64,000 bases of DNA, from contig NZ_BCTZ01000004.1 of assembly GCF_001591025.1 (NCBI RefSeq), positions 186,001 to 250,000 of the forward strand. Reading direction: 5' to 3'. The notes under the pieces are model-generated. The model saw only the letters and a program-made list of their open reading frames with translations, did not search any database and was not told the origin of the DNA. The translations under genes were made by a program, and so were the position numbers. Below, in pieces: positions 17,997-27,362 of this stretch. Within the stretch, counting starts at the first letter, position 1. Every line of letters begins with the position of its first letter. Source of the DNA: Sphingomonas soli NBRC 100801 (GTDB taxonomy: Bacteria > Pseudomonadota > Alphaproteobacteria > Sphingomonadales > Sphingomonadaceae).

Positions 17997-18704
17997 ATGA
18001 CGACCGAAGTCGAATGGTGGGAATATGATGACGCCGGCGAATGGGCGGATGCCGTTGCAGGCGACATCGGCTTCATCATCGAGAGCGCGATCGACGCTCG
18101 CGGCGCTGCTGTCATCGCGCTGGCTGGCGGCAAGACTCCGCTGCCAGTCTATGAAAAGCTTGCGCAGGCCAAGATCGACTGGAAGCGCGTCACGATCGTG
18201 CCTGCCGATGATCGGCTGGTGCCACTGGGCGATCCGCTGTCAAACGTCACCGCGATCGGCAAGATCTTCATCCCCAGGGGCGCCCGCGTGATCCCGCTGA
18301 TCAGCTCGACCGTGAGCGACTATAAGGCAGCTGGTCGCGCCGCCGATGCGATCCTTCAGGATCATCATTGGCCGCTCGACCTGTGCCTGCTCGGCATGGG
18401 CGAGGATGGGCACGCCGCATCGATCTTCCCCGGCCCGGATTATGACGAGGCGTTGAACGGCCCGAAGGAACGCCGCGCTTTGGGCGTGATGCCCGATCCG
18501 CTTCCCGCCGAGGCGCCGGTCGCCCGGGTGACGCTCAGCCGCGCGGCAATCGTCTCGGCCCGCTCGCTGATCATCGCGATAACGGGTGCGAAGAAGCGCG
18601 AAGTGCTGGAGGCGGCCATCGAGCAGGGGGCCTCGTCCAACTATCCGGTCGGACGCATCCTCGCGGATGTGGAGTTGCCGGTCGACATTCACTGGGCGGA
18701 GTAA
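17997..18704 (+). CDS. pgl: 6-phosphogluconolactonase
   Basis: The ATG at 17997 is chosen over the GTG at 17994 because AAGGAG (17986-17991) is five bases from the ATG. The 235-residue product shows ALAGGKTPLPVYEKL and PADDRLVPLGDPLSN, the sugar-phosphate-binding loops of the NagB/Pgl fold, and LCLLGMGEDGHAASIFPG, which holds the catalytic histidine. It hydrolyses the product of Zwf. Confidence 0.96.
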   Translation: MTTEVEWWEYDDAGEWADAVAGDIGFIIESAIDARGAAVIALAGGKTPLPVYEKLAQAKIDWKRVTIVPADDRLVPLGDPLSNVTAIGKIFIPRGARVIPLISSTVSDYKAAGRAADAILQDHHWPLDLCLLGMGEDGHAASIFPGPDYDEALNGPKERRALGVMPDPLPAEAPVARVTLSRAAIVSARSLIIAITGAKKREVLEAAIEQGASSNYPVGRILADVELPVDIHWAE

Positions 18705-18761
18705 TCCCGCCCCCTCCCCCGGCTCTCCGCTGCAAGCGGGGTGCCTTGAGGTTTTCATGCG

Positions 18762-20582
18762 ATGAAACTCCACCCCGAAATCGCGGCCGTCACCGATCGG
18801 ATCATCGAGCGTTCGCGAACCAAGCGCCAGGCATATCTCGAGCTGATCCAGCGCGAACGCGAATCGGGGGCGGACCGTCCGAAGCTCGGATGCGCCAATC
18901 TGGCACACGCCTATGCCGGTACGGACGAACAGCGTGACCTGATGACGCCGGCGAACCGGATGAATATCGGCATCGTCACCAGCTATAACGACATGCTCTC
19001 TGCCCATGCGGTCTATTATCGCTACCCGGAGCAGATGAAGATCTGGGCGATCGAGGCTGGCGCCACCGCACAGGTCGCCGGTGGCGTACCTGCGATGTGC
19101 GACGGCGTGACTCAGGGCTATGCCGGCATGGAATTGTCGCTGTTCAGCCGCGATACCATCGCCCTCTCCACCGGCATTGCGCTCAGCCACCGCACCTTCG
19201 AGGGCGCGGCTTTGCTCGGCATCTGCGACAAGATCGTGCCGGGGCTGCTGATGGGGGCGCTCCCCTTTGGCCACCTCCCGATGGTGATGATCCCAGGCGG
19301 GCCGATGCGCACCGGCATCCCAAATAAGGAGAAGGCTGCGGTCCGGGAGGCCTATGCAGAGGGCAAGGCCAGCCGCGAGGAACTGCTCGCCTCGGAAATC
19401 GCCGCCTATCACTCGAAGGGTACCTGCACCTTTTACGGCACGGCGAACTCCAATCAGATGATGATGGAGGCCATGGGCCTGCACGTCCCCGGCGCGGCCT
19501 TCGCAAATCCTGCCACCAAATTGCGGCAGGAACTGACCCGCGCCGCAGTCCACCGGCTCACCGAGATTGGCTGGAACGGCGAGGATTACCGGCCGATCGG
19601 CCATATCGTCGATGAGCGCGCAATCGTGAATGCCGCGATCGCGTTGCTGGCGACGGGTGGCTCGACCAACCATCTGATCCATTTGCCAGCCATCGCGCGA
19701 TCGGCGGGGATCGCGATCGACTGGGAGGATTTCGACCGCCTCTCTCGCACCATTCCGCTGCTCACTCGCGTCTACCCCAATGGCTCGGCGGACGTGAACG
19801 CATTCGAGGACGCGGGCGGGCCGCCCTTCGTGATCCGCGAACTCCTCAAGGAAGGGCTGATGCACGATGATGTGCTGACCTTCGCTTCAGAGGGCATGGT
19901 CGCTTATGGCCGCAAGCCACAGATCAAGAACGACAAGCTGGTCTGGCAAGATTGCCCGGCGGAAAGCGTGGACGACAGCATCGTCCGCACCGCAGCCGCG
20001 CCCTTCTCACCCGAAGGCGGCTTCCGCATCCTCAAGGGCAATCTCGGTCGCGCCTGCATCAAGGTTAGCGCCGTCGAGCGTGACCGCTGGACGATCGAGG
20101 CCCCCGCCCGCGTCTTTTCGACACAACAGGAGGTGCAGGACGCGTTCAAGGCCGGCGAACTGGACCGCGACGTTGTCGTCGTCGTCCGCTTCCAGGGTCC
20201 GAGGGCAAACGGCATGCCCGAACTGCACAAGCTCACCCCGCCGCTTGGCGTGCTCCAGAATCGCGGCTTCCGCGTCGCTCTGGTCACCGATGGCCGCATG
20301 TCGGGGGCATCGGGCAAGGTGCCTGCTGCGATCCACCTCTCGCCCGAAGCGCTGGGGGGCGGGCCGATCGGCAAGCTTCGCGACGGCGATATCGTCCGGC
20401 TCTGCGCCGAGCGGGGCGAACTCCAGGCGTTCGTAGACCCCGCCGAATGGGAAACGCGTGAACAATGCGAGGCTCCGCCCCCTGCCATCGGCACCGGGCG
20501 CGAGCTGTTTGCGATGCTCCGCACCCATTGCGACGAAGCCGAGCGCGGCGCTTCGGCGATGCTTTCACAAGCCGGTTTGTGA
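18762..20582 (+). CDS. edd: Phosphogluconate dehydratase
   Basis: The 606-residue protein is the full length of Edd and belongs to the IlvD/Edd iron-sulfur dehydratase family. Cluster cysteines lie in [18 protein letters not shown] and [12 protein letters not shown], with a third in [32 protein letters not shown] near the C terminus is the catalytic serine/glycine loop. It converts 6-phosphogluconate to KDPG and water. It lies 57 bases after pgl. Confidence 0.97.
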   Translation: MKLHPEIAAVTDRIIERSRTKRQAYLELIQRERESGADRPKLGCANLAHAYAGTDEQRDLMTPANRMNIGIVTSYNDMLSAHAVYYRYPEQMKIWAIEAGATAQVAGGVPAMCDGVTQGYAGMELSLFSRDTIALSTGIALSHRTFEGAALLGICDKIVPGLLMGALPFGHLPMVMIPGGPMRTGIPNKEKAAVREAYAEGKASREELLASEIAAYHSKGTCTFYGTANSNQMMMEAMGLHVPGAAFANPATKLRQELTRAAVHRLTEIGWNGEDYRPIGHIVDERAIVNAAIALLATGGSTNHLIHLPAIARSAGIAIDWEDFDRLSRTIPLLTRVYPNGSADVNAFEDAGGPPFVIRELLKEGLMHDDVLTFASEGMVAYGRKPQIKNDKLVWQDCPAESVDDSIVRTAAAPFSPEGGFRILKGNLGRACIKVSAVERDRWTIEAPARVFSTQQEVQDAFKAGELDRDVVVVVRFQGPRANGMPELHKLTPPLGVLQNRGFRVALVTDGRMSGASGKVPAAIHLSPEALGGGPIGKLRDGDIVRLCAERGELQAFVDPAEWETREQCEAPPPAIGTGRELFAMLRTHCDEAERGASAMLSQAGL

Positions 20583-20688
20583 TCGCTCAATAACAATTCG
20601 AATGACGCCGCCTCTTTACACGCGCGCCAGTCGCGGGGAGAAAGGCTGCCAACGTTGACAGACAACGCACGGAGGGGACAGGACGGGC

Positions 20689-21657
20689 ATGCATGTTGTC
20701 GCGGTCGATATCGGGGGCACCCATGCGCGCTTCGCCATAGCGGAGGTGGCGGACGGTCGCGTCGTCTCGATGACCGAACCCGTGACCCAGAAGGTCGCCG
20801 AGCATCCCAGCCTCCAGCTCGCCTGGCAGGCTTTTGGCGATTCGCTCGGCCAGCCTTTGCCCGCCGCCGCGGCGATCGCGGTCGCCTCCCCGATCAACGG
20901 CGACCTGATCAAGCTCACCAACAACCCCTGGATCATCCGGCCGGCGCTGATCCCCGAACGGCTGGGCGCCCAGACCTGGACGCTGGTCAACGATTTCGCG
21001 GCGATCGGTCATGCCGTGGCCCAACTGAGCCCCGATTCGTTCCTGCACCTTTGCGGCCCTGACCAACCGCTGCCCGACAAGGGCTCGATCACCGTGTGCG
21101 GCCCTGGGACCGGGCTGGGCGTCGCCCAGGTGTTCCGCCACCGCGCGGGTTACGACATCATCGCCACCGAAGGCGGCCATACCGATTTCGCCCCGCTCGA
21201 CGCGATCGAGGATGCGCTCGTGAAGCGGCTGCGCAAGACGTACACCCGCGTCTCGACCGAACGCGTCGTCGCCGGCCCCGGCATCGTCCCGATCTACGAA
21301 ACACTGGCCGAGATCGAAGGCAAGCCGGTCCATCGGCTGGACGACAAGCAGCTCTGGACGCTCGCGCTGGAGGGCAAGGACGAGCTGGCCATGGTTGCGC
21401 TCGACCGCTTCTGCCTCAGCCTCGGCGCGGTCGCGGGCGACCTTGCGCTGAGCCATGGCCCCAGCGGCGTGGTGATCGCAGGCGGTCTGGGCTTGCGCTT
21501 GAAGGACCATCTGCTGCAATCGGGCTTCGGCCAGCGGTTCATCGCCAAGGGCCGGTTCCAGGGTCTGATGGCGGGCATCCCGGTGAAGCTCATCACGCAC
21601 CCCCAACCGGGCCTGTATGGCGCTGCCGCCGCATTCGCGCAGGAGCATGCCCGTTGA
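20689..21657 (+). CDS. glk: Glucokinase
   Basis: The 322-residue protein has the ASKHA phosphate motif DIGGTHARFA at residues 6-15 and VNDFAAIGHAV, typical of the bacterial ATP-dependent glucokinase (GlcK, Pfam Glucokinase) rather than the ROK type. GPGTGLG supplies the second phosphate loop. It makes glucose 6-phosphate for Zwf. GGAGGGGACAGGA precedes the ATG. The stop overlaps the eda start. Confidence 0.95.
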   Translation: MHVVAVDIGGTHARFAIAEVADGRVVSMTEPVTQKVAEHPSLQLAWQAFGDSLGQPLPAAAAIAVASPINGDLIKLTNNPWIIRPALIPERLGAQTWTLVNDFAAIGHAVAQLSPDSFLHLCGPDQPLPDKGSITVCGPGTGLGVAQVFRHRAGYDIIATEGGHTDFAPLDAIEDALVKRLRKTYTRVSTERVVAGPGIVPIYETLAEIEGKPVHRLDDKQLWTLALEGKDELAMVALDRFCLSLGAVAGDLALSHGPSGVVIAGGLGLRLKDHLLQSGFGQRFIAKGRFQGLMAGIPVKLITHPQPGLYGAAAAFAQEHAR

Positions 21658-22262
21658 AGATCGAAGACATCATGGCCGTGGCCCCGGTGATCCCGGTGCT
21701 TGTGATCGAAGACGCCGCGACTGCGCGGCCGCTGGCCGAGGCGCTGGTGAAGGGCGGGCTGCGCGTGCTGGAAGTAACGCTCCGTACCGCTGCCGCGATC
21801 GAGGCGATCCGGGAGATGAAGAAGGTGCCCGGCGCGATCGTCGGCGCGGGCACGGTGGTCAACACCGACCAGTTCGAGCAGGTGATGCAGGCCGATGCGG
21901 AGTTCATCGTCTCGCCGGGGCTGACCGAGCGACTGGGCGAGGCGATCGTGGGCAGCGGCGTGCCGTTCCTGCCCGGCACCGCGACTGCCGGCGACATCAT
22001 GCGCGGGCTCGATCTGGGGCTGCGCCACTTCAAGTTCTTCCCGGCGGAAACATCGGGCGGGCTCAAGGCGCTCAAGGCGCTCGCCGCCCCCTTCTACGAG
22101 GCCCGCTTCTGCCCGACCGGGGGCATCACCCCCGCGACCGCGCCCGAATGGCTGGCTTTCGATCCGGTGCTGTGCGTCGGCGGAAGCTGGGTAACGCCGA
22201 AGGGCGCAAGCATGGCCGAAGTGGAGGCGCTGGCGCGCGACGCGGCAGGGCTGGCGCGCTGA
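21654..22262 (+). CDS. eda: KDPG aldolase
   Basis: The start chosen is a TTG at 21654, which overlaps the glk stop (TTGA); the protein then begins as other Eda proteins do, with KIEDIM ahead of APVIPVLVIED. The first ATG at 21672 would cut this helix. The 202-residue product keeps EVTLRT (catalytic glutamate), GAGTV, FKFFPAE with the Schiff-base lysine and FCPTGGI. It splits KDPG to pyruvate and glyceraldehyde 3-phosphate and closes the pathway. Confidence 0.95.
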   Translation: MKIEDIMAVAPVIPVLVIEDAATARPLAEALVKGGLRVLEVTLRTAAAIEAIREMKKVPGAIVGAGTVVNTDQFEQVMQADAEFIVSPGLTERLGEAIVGSGVPFLPGTATAGDIMRGLDLGLRHFKFFPAETSGGLKALKALAAPFYEARFCPTGGITPATAPEWLAFDPVLCVGGSWVTPKGASMAEVEALARDAAGLAR

Positions 22263-22582
22263 GCCGGGCGCGAAAGGTTACAGTAAGGTGACACCAAGAA
22301 CGGCTTTCTCACACTTAAAGTGATGTGGAGCATATTGCCTATAACGCTGTTAAATTGATATTTTTTTCCAGAAAATGTCAAAGAGCGGCCGGACGGCGGT
22401 GCACGTCCAGCCCGGTGAGCCAAGCATCTGAAATCCTACATTACAAGCATTTCCGCGGGCACGCCCGGAGCCGTTCCTGGCTGGGGCAAAATGTCTCATT
22501 CCCACGATCGACCGGACAGGCGAGAGTGGGATGCTGACACGGCTATTCAATCCCGATGGATCCGGCTCTAGAGGGTAGGACG
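22263..22582. other. Intergenic region before the truncated haemoglobin
   Basis: The 320-base gap includes an AT-rich segment around 22310-22385 that may hold the haemoglobin promoter. No reliable FNR or NsrR site, hairpin terminator or gene was found by eye. Confidence 0.55.
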
Positions 22583-23050
22583 ATGGAGAAGACCGGTACC
22601 CCTTCGCCTCATGCGATCGCCATGCGAGAGGAAAAGCGGCGCGCAGCCGCGGCGATGGGGATCGACGATCACTACGTCTCCGAACTCGTCGACCGCTTTT
22701 ACGACAAGATCCGCGCGGATGCGGTGCTGGGGCCGATCTTTGCCGAGCGGATCAGCGACTGGGGGCCGCATCTGGACCAGATGAAGCGTTTCTGGCGCTC
22801 GATCCTGTTCAGCAGCGGCGAGTATCTGGGCCGCCCGATGCCCAAGCATCTCGCCATTCCCGGCCTCGACAAGCCGTTGTTCGCGCGCTGGCTGGACCTG
22901 TTTGCCGCCACGCTGGCGGAGATTGGGGGCGGGGATGCGGCGGCGCATGTTCACGAACGCGCGCGGATGATCGCCAACAGCTTCCTGAACGGGATCGCGA
23001 TCCACCATCATGGGCAGCTGGGGCTGCGCGAGGGCGAAGGGTTCGCCTGA
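22583..23050 (+). CDS. Group III truncated haemoglobin
   Basis: The start at 22583 has GGTAGGA upstream; a frame beginning at 22556 adds only nine poor residues. The 155-residue product has LVDRFYDKIRADAVLGPIF, the group III helix B-C pattern, then the conserved HLDQMKRFW and SGEYLGRPMPKH near residues 65-95. The proximal histidine probably lies in MPKHLAI or in the following helix. The family binds oxygen and nitric oxide. It has a histidine-rich C-terminal end (IAIHHHGQLG). The N-terminal extension of about 20 residues is unusual but harmless. Transcription is probably independent of the ED operon. Confidence 0.9.
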   Translation: MEKTGTPSPHAIAMREEKRRAAAAMGIDDHYVSELVDRFYDKIRADAVLGPIFAERISDWGPHLDQMKRFWRSILFSSGEYLGRPMPKHLAIPGLDKPLFARWLDLFAATLAEIGGGDAAAHVHERARMIANSFLNGIAIHHHGQLGLREGEGFA

Positions 23051-23088
23051 GGGGCGTGCGGTTGGGGCTGCGTTGGGGGATGCGGGTT

Positions 23089-23114
23089 GAGATCCCAGCT
23101 TTCGCTGGGATGAC
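23089..23114. repeat. Small palindromic repeat, copy 1
   Basis: ATCCCAGC-TTTC-GCTGGGAT, flanked by GAG on the left and GAC on the right. It is the typical sphingomonad intergenic hairpin and lies between the haemoglobin gene and mltG, which converge. Confidence 0.8.
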
Positions 23115-23124
23115 GGGTTGGGGA

Positions 23125-23150
23125 CGTCATCCCCGCGCAAGCGGGGATCT
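23125..23150. repeat. Small palindromic repeat, copy 2
   Basis: ATCCCCGC-GCAA-GCGGGGAT, opposite in orientation to copy 1, so that copies 1 and 2 form an inverted pair. Confidence 0.78.
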
Positions 23151-23218
23151 TGGGCGGCTCTATCCCTGGGGGCGGCCGGGGTGTCGGGTTGTGGTGCGCG
23201 GTGGGGGAATGCGGCACG

Positions 23219-23244
23219 AGATCCCAGCTTTCGCTGGGATGACG
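23219..23244. repeat. Small palindromic repeat, copy 3
   Basis: ATCCCAGC-TTTC-GCTGGGAT again, identical to copy 1 through the palindrome and the GAG/GACG flanks. Confidence 0.8.
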
Positions 23245-23295
23245 AGTTTGGGGCGGGATGACGGTTGGGTGGGACGACGGGTTTGGCCCTGCCCG

Positions 23296-24309
23296 TTACA
23301 TCTCGCCGCGCGAGCGGCGGAGGGCGTACCATTTCTGCACGTTGGCGTTGTGCTGTTCGAGCGTGTCGGCGAACACGTGCCCGCCGGTGCCGTCGGCGAC
23401 GAAATAGAGCGCGGAGGTGGTTTCCGGGTCCAGCACGGCATCGATGCTGGCGCGGCCCGGATTGGCGATGGGGCCTGCGGGCAGGCCGGTCATCGTATAG
23501 GTGTTGTAGTCGTTCTTCGCGCGCAGTTCGGACTGGAGGATGCGGCGGCCGAGCGGCTTGCCCTTGGTGATCGGGTAGATGATCGTCGGATCGGCCTGAA
23601 GCATCATGTTCTGGCGGAGACGGTTCGAATAGACGGCGGCGACGGTGCGGCGCTCTTCGGGCTTGCCGGTTTCCTTTTCGACGATCGACGCCAGCGTAAG
23701 CGCCTCAAGCGGAGTATTGACGGCGATGCCGGGCTTTCGCCTTTCCCACGCCTTGGCGAGATAATTTACCATCGCCTTCTGCATCCGGTCGAGCACGCTC
23801 TGGCGCGTGTCACCGCGATTATAGGCGTAGCTGTCGGGCAAAACGGTGCCTTCGACGGGGACTTCGATCTCGCCGGTCAACTGATCCGCCTTCATCAGCG
23901 TTTCGTAAACGATGATCGAAGGCGTGCCTTCGGGAATCGTCACCATGCGCTGGAGCGTGCGGCCGCCCTGAAGCAGCTTGAGCACATCGGCGGCGCTGAG
24001 ACGCGCGGGGACGCGATATTCCCCTGCCTTGATCGCCTCGCCACCGCCGAAGATCTTCGCGAAGAACACGAATTGCTGCGCCGAGCGGATCGCGCCGGCC
24101 TTTTCCAGCTCGCCCGCCGCGCGGGACAGGCTGGCGCCTTCCGGCACCGTCACGCTGATATTCTGCTTTGCCGGGCCCGGCCCGCCCCAGAGTTGCAGGC
24201 CGTAGAAGCCCGCACCCAGCAGCATCAGGAATGCGATCAGCAGCGCGCACCCGCCCAGACGGCGGCGGCTTCGCGGCCTGGGCCGGGCGGTGACGCCTTC
24301 CTCAGACAG
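23296..24309 (-). CDS. mltG: Endolytic murein transglycosylase MltG
   Basis: The product cuts nascent glycan strands and is a membrane protein with a LysM-like then YceG domain. The catalytic glutamate lies in SIVEKETG, followed by the family stretch AVYSNRLR and QADPTIIY and the closing LPAGPIANPG. The only ATG near the N terminus (24225) would leave half a membrane helix. The frame is open further up and reads as a charged arginine-rich head then LGGCALLIAFLMLLGAGFYG, a full helix, but it contains no ATG, GTG or TTG. The CTG at 24309, overlapping the end of fabF, is the best available start and gives 337 residues. Order acpP-fabF-mltG is usual. Confidence 0.88.
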   Translation of the reverse strand: MSEEGVTARPRPRSRRRLGGCALLIAFLMLLGAGFYGLQLWGGPGPAKQNISVTVPEGASLSRAAGELEKAGAIRSAQQFVFFAKIFGGGEAIKAGEYRVPARLSAADVLKLLQGGRTLQRMVTIPEGTPSIIVYETLMKADQLTGEIEVPVEGTVLPDSYAYNRGDTRQSVLDRMQKAMVNYLAKAWERRKPGIAVNTPLEALTLASIVEKETGKPEERRTVAAVYSNRLRQNMMLQADPTIIYPITKGKPLGRRILQSELRAKNDYNTYTMTGLPAGPIANPGRASIDAVLDPETTSALYFVADGTGGHVFADTLEQHNANVQKWYALRRSRGEM

Positions 24310-25561
24310 ACTTCATCACCAGGCTGGCATTGGTCCCGCCAAAGCCGAACGAATTGTTCAGCACGGCGCGCACCTTGCGCTCCTTGGCCTTGAACGGCAC
24401 CAGATCGACGCCCGCGCAATTCTCACTCGGATTGTCGAGGTTGAGCGTGGGCGGCACCACCTGATCGCGGAGCGCGAGGATGCAGAAGATGCTCTCCACC
24501 GCGCCAGCGCCGCCGAGCAGATGGCCGATCGCCGACTTGGTCGAGCTCATCGAGAGCGATTCGATATTGCTGCCGAACAGCCTGCGCACCGCGCCCAGCT
24601 CCAGCTCATCGCCCAGCGGCGTCGAGGTGCCGTGCGCGTTGATATAGTCGATGTCGGAGAGGTCGAGACCCGACTTCTTCATCGCCATCTGCATCGAACG
24701 GAACGCGCCCGATCCTTCGGGATGCGGCGCCGTGACGTGATAGGCGTCACCCGACAGGCCATAGCCGACGACTTCGGCATAGATTTTCGCGCCGCGCGCC
24801 TTGGCGTGCTCATATTCCTCAAGCACCACGACGCCCGCGCCTTCGCCCATGACGAAGCCATCGCGATCCTTATCCCAGGGGCGGCTGGCGCGCCACGGCT
24901 CGTCGCGGAAGCCGGTGGAAAGCGCGCGGGCTTGGCCGAAGCCGGCAATGCCGATCGGGCAGATGGTGCTTTCCGCGCCGCCCGCCAGCATGACATCGGC
25001 ATCATCCATCGCGATCATCCGCGCGGCATCGCCGATCGAATGCGCGCCGGTGGAGCAGGCAGTGACCACGGCATGGTTGGGGCCCATCAGGCCATATTTG
25101 ATAGAGACCTGGCCCGAGATGAGATTGATCAGGCGGCCATGCACGAAATGCGGCGAGACGCGCTTCGGCCCCTTTTCATGCAGAACCAGCGATTCGCTTT
25201 CGATGCCCGGAAGCCCGCCAATGCCCGATCCGATCGAGCAGCCCGCGCGCAGGCGCAGTTCGTCGCTCATATCGGTGAGACCGGCATCCTCGATCGCCTG
25301 ACCGGCGGCATCGATGCCATAGATGATGAACGGATCGACCTGGCGCTGGATCTTGTGATCGACGCGCTTCGACGGATCGAAGCCATATTCGTGATCGGCC
25401 GGCTTTACCTCACAGGCATAGTTGCTCTGAAACTCGGTCGCATCGAAACGCGTGATCGTGCCCGCGCCCGATTTGGCGGCGATGATGTTTTTCCAGGCAG
25501 TCTCGACGTCCGCGCCCAGCGGGGTGACGAGGCCAAGGCCGGTGACAACTACGCGGCGCAT
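24302..25561 (-). CDS. fabF: 3-oxoacyl-ACP synthase II
   Basis: The ATG at 25561 follows a GGAGAA ribosome-binding site; an upstream TTG at 25579 adds only six residues. The 419-residue thiolase-fold enzyme has the nucleophile in VTACSTGAHSIG near residue 169 and the two histidines in NAHGTSTPLGD and in AIGHLLGGAG. The end NSFGFGGTNASLV is typical. It elongates acyl-ACP. A terminator separates it from acpP upstream. Confidence 0.97.
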   Translation of the reverse strand: MRRVVVTGLGLVTPLGADVETAWKNIIAAKSGAGTITRFDATEFQSNYACEVKPADHEYGFDPSKRVDHKIQRQVDPFIIYGIDAAGQAIEDAGLTDMSDELRLRAGCSIGSGIGGLPGIESESLVLHEKGPKRVSPHFVHGRLINLISGQVSIKYGLMGPNHAVVTACSTGAHSIGDAARMIAMDDADVMLAGGAESTICPIGIAGFGQARALSTGFRDEPWRASRPWDKDRDGFVMGEGAGVVVLEEYEHAKARGAKIYAEVVGYGLSGDAYHVTAPHPEGSGAFRSMQMAMKKSGLDLSDIDYINAHGTSTPLGDELELGAVRRLFGSNIESLSMSSTKSAIGHLLGGAGAVESIFCILALRDQVVPPTLNLDNPSENCAGVDLVPFKAKERKVRAVLNNSFGFGGTNASLVMKSV

Positions 25562-25599
25562 CGCGATTCTCCGTGGCAATTCAGAACCATAAACTGGTC

Positions 25600-25654
25600 A
25601 AAATAACAAAACGGCTCCCCGCCCAACTCGTGAAGAGCGCGGGACGGGGAGCCG
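25600..25654 (-). terminator. Terminator or attenuator between acpP and fabF
   Basis: On the minus strand CGGCTCCCCG and CGGGGAGCCG pair over 10 positions plus a short inner stem, and the right arm runs into GTTTTGTTATTTT. This should let acpP be made in excess of fabF. Confidence 0.75.
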
Positions 25655-25704
25655 CTGAAATGCATAAGCGGCCCGATTTGGGCAGCTGTCGCCGTGACGG
25701 GCGA

Positions 25705-25953
25705 TCAGCCTTCCTGGTGCTCGCTGATATAGGCGACCGCATCGCCAACCTTGGTGATCTTCTCAGCGGCATCGTCCGGGATCTCGACCCCGAATTCTTC
25801 CTCGAAGGCCATCACCAGCTCGACGATGTCGAGGCTGTCGGCGCCGAGATCATCGATGAAGCTCGACTCTGCGGTCACTTCCTTGCCGTCGACACCGAGG
25901 TGATCGACGACGAGCGCGGTCACGCGGGTGGTGATCTCTTCCAGATTGGCCAT
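25705..25953 (-). CDS. acpP: Acyl carrier protein
   Basis: The ATG at 25953 gives the standard 82-residue acidic helical protein. The phosphopantetheine serine lies in [15 protein letters not shown] near residue 41. The longer frame to 26046 encodes a basic, unrelated head. It carries growing acyl chains for FabD, FabF and FabG. Confidence 0.97.
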   Translation of the reverse strand: MANLEEITTRVTALVVDHLGVDGKEVTAESSFIDDLGADSLDIVELVMAFEEEFGVEIPDDAAEKITKVGDAVAYISEHQEG

Positions 25954-26055
25954 GGTCCCTGTTTTCCTTTGTAAGCTGGGGCTCTGATTTCGTTGAACGC
26001 ACGTAGATTGCTGCCGGTGCCGTTGCAAGGGGGTCACGCCCTGCATCCGTAACGG

Positions 26056-26589
26056 TCAGGCCTGGGTGAAATTCCATGCGGCATATTGGACGGTGCTGAG
26101 GATCAGATAGTAATTGTTGAGCAGCGCCGCATTTTCGCGGGTCTGCTTCTCCTCATCCGTGACCGAGGCGATCACCAGCGCCTGCATCTCTTCCTTTGTG
26201 AGCGGGCGGTTTCGCACCTCCTCCGCCAGCGCGCCGAAATGGGTTTCGAGATCGGCGACATCGAAACCCTTTTGCGCGACGAACTTTTCGCCGATCGGCA
26301 GGCTGAGCTTCCCGAGCGCATAATCGCGCGCGGCGGTGGCGGCGGCTTCGGACCATTTATGCTCGATCGCGCAATTGGTCGCCGCGAGCCGAAGGCCGCT
26401 ATTCACAGCAGGATCGAAGTTCGCCCGCGTCGCCCCCTCTGCAAAGCTGCGGGTGACTTCGGCTTCGATCAGTTCCTTCAGCGCGGGCTGGAGTTTCTGC
26501 GTAACGCAATCGATCGTGGCGAGATCGGCCGCGTTCGCAGGCACGGCGAGCGACAGGGCGGCAAGGGCCGTCAGTTTGATAATATGCAT
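26056..26589 (-). CDS. Exported protein of unknown function
   Basis: The ATG at 26589 has GGAG upstream and opens a signal peptide (MHIIKLTALAALSLAVPANA). The mature part of about 157 residues is mostly helical and has two cysteines (IDCVTQKLQP and NCAIEHKW). I do not recognise a named family. It lies between fabG and acpP on the same strand, so it is probably co-transcribed in the fab cluster. Confidence 0.75.
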   Translation of the reverse strand: MHIIKLTALAALSLAVPANAADLATIDCVTQKLQPALKELIEAEVTRSFAEGATRANFDPAVNSGLRLAATNCAIEHKWSEAAATAARDYALGKLSLPIGEKFVAQKGFDVADLETHFGALAEEVRNRPLTKEEMQALVIASVTDEEKQTRENAALLNNYYLILSTVQYAAWNFTQA

Positions 26590-26620
26590 GGGTTTCACTC
26601 CTGCCCCCCGGTTTCGGGAA

Positions 26621-27361
26621 TCAGAGCATCGCCATCCCACCGTTCACATGCAAGGTCTGTCCGGTGACATAACCGGCTTCCTTGCTGGCGAGATAGACCA
26701 CGGCGGCGCCGATATCGTCACCGGTGCCGAGATCGCCCGCGGGGATCTTGGTGAGCAGCGCGGTCTTCTGCGCCTCGGGCAGCACGTCGGTCATCGCCGA
26801 GCGGATGAAGCCGGGAGCGACGCAATTGACGGTGATGTTGCGGCTGGCGAGTTCCTGCGCCAGCGCCTTGGACATGCCGACCAGCCCGGCCTTGGACGCG
26901 GCGTAATTGGCCTGGCCGGGATTGCCGGTGGCACCGACGACCGAGGTGATCGAGATCATGCGGCCGAAACGCGCCTTCATCATCGGCTTGGCTGCGGCGC
27001 GCATCAGGCGGAACGCGGCCTCCAGGTTCACGCGGATGACGGTGTCCCACTCCTCGTCCTTCATCCGCATCGCGAGATTGTCGCGGGTGACGCCGGCATT
27101 GTTGACGAGGATATCGAGCTTGCCGCCCAGCGCTTCCACGGCCTGGGGGACAAGCGCGTCGACCGAAGCGGGATCGGACAGGTTGGCGACCACGGCGACA
27201 TGATCACCGCCGAGTTCGGCGCGGAATGCTTCGAGCTTTTCGGCATTGCTGCCCGAAACCGCGAGGCGCGCGCCCTGCGCCGCCAGCGCCTTTGCGATCG
27301 CCGAACCAATGCCACCCGAGGCGCCGGTAACGAGGGCGGTCATGCCAGTGAGATCGAACAT
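26621..27361 (-). CDS. fabG: 3-oxoacyl-ACP reductase
   Basis: The ATG at 27361 gives 246 residues. TGASGGIGSAIA near residues 12-23 is the NADPH loop, NNAGVTRD follows, and SITSVVGATG with YAASKAG gives the catalytic serine, tyrosine and lysine of the short-chain dehydrogenase family. The C-terminal LHVNGGMAML is typical of FabG. Confidence 0.97.
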   Translation of the reverse strand: MFDLTGMTALVTGASGGIGSAIAKALAAQGARLAVSGSNAEKLEAFRAELGGDHVAVVANLSDPASVDALVPQAVEALGGKLDILVNNAGVTRDNLAMRMKDEEWDTVIRVNLEAAFRLMRAAAKPMMKARFGRMISITSVVGATGNPGQANYAASKAGLVGMSKALAQELASRNITVNCVAPGFIRSAMTDVLPEAQKTALLTKIPAGDLGTGDDIGAAVVYLASKEAGYVTGQTLHVNGGMAML

Positions 27362-27362
27362 A

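Noticed and set aside
22340-22390. TTGAT-like sequence before the truncated haemoglobin as an FNR box
   Set aside because: The right half ATCAA is missing.
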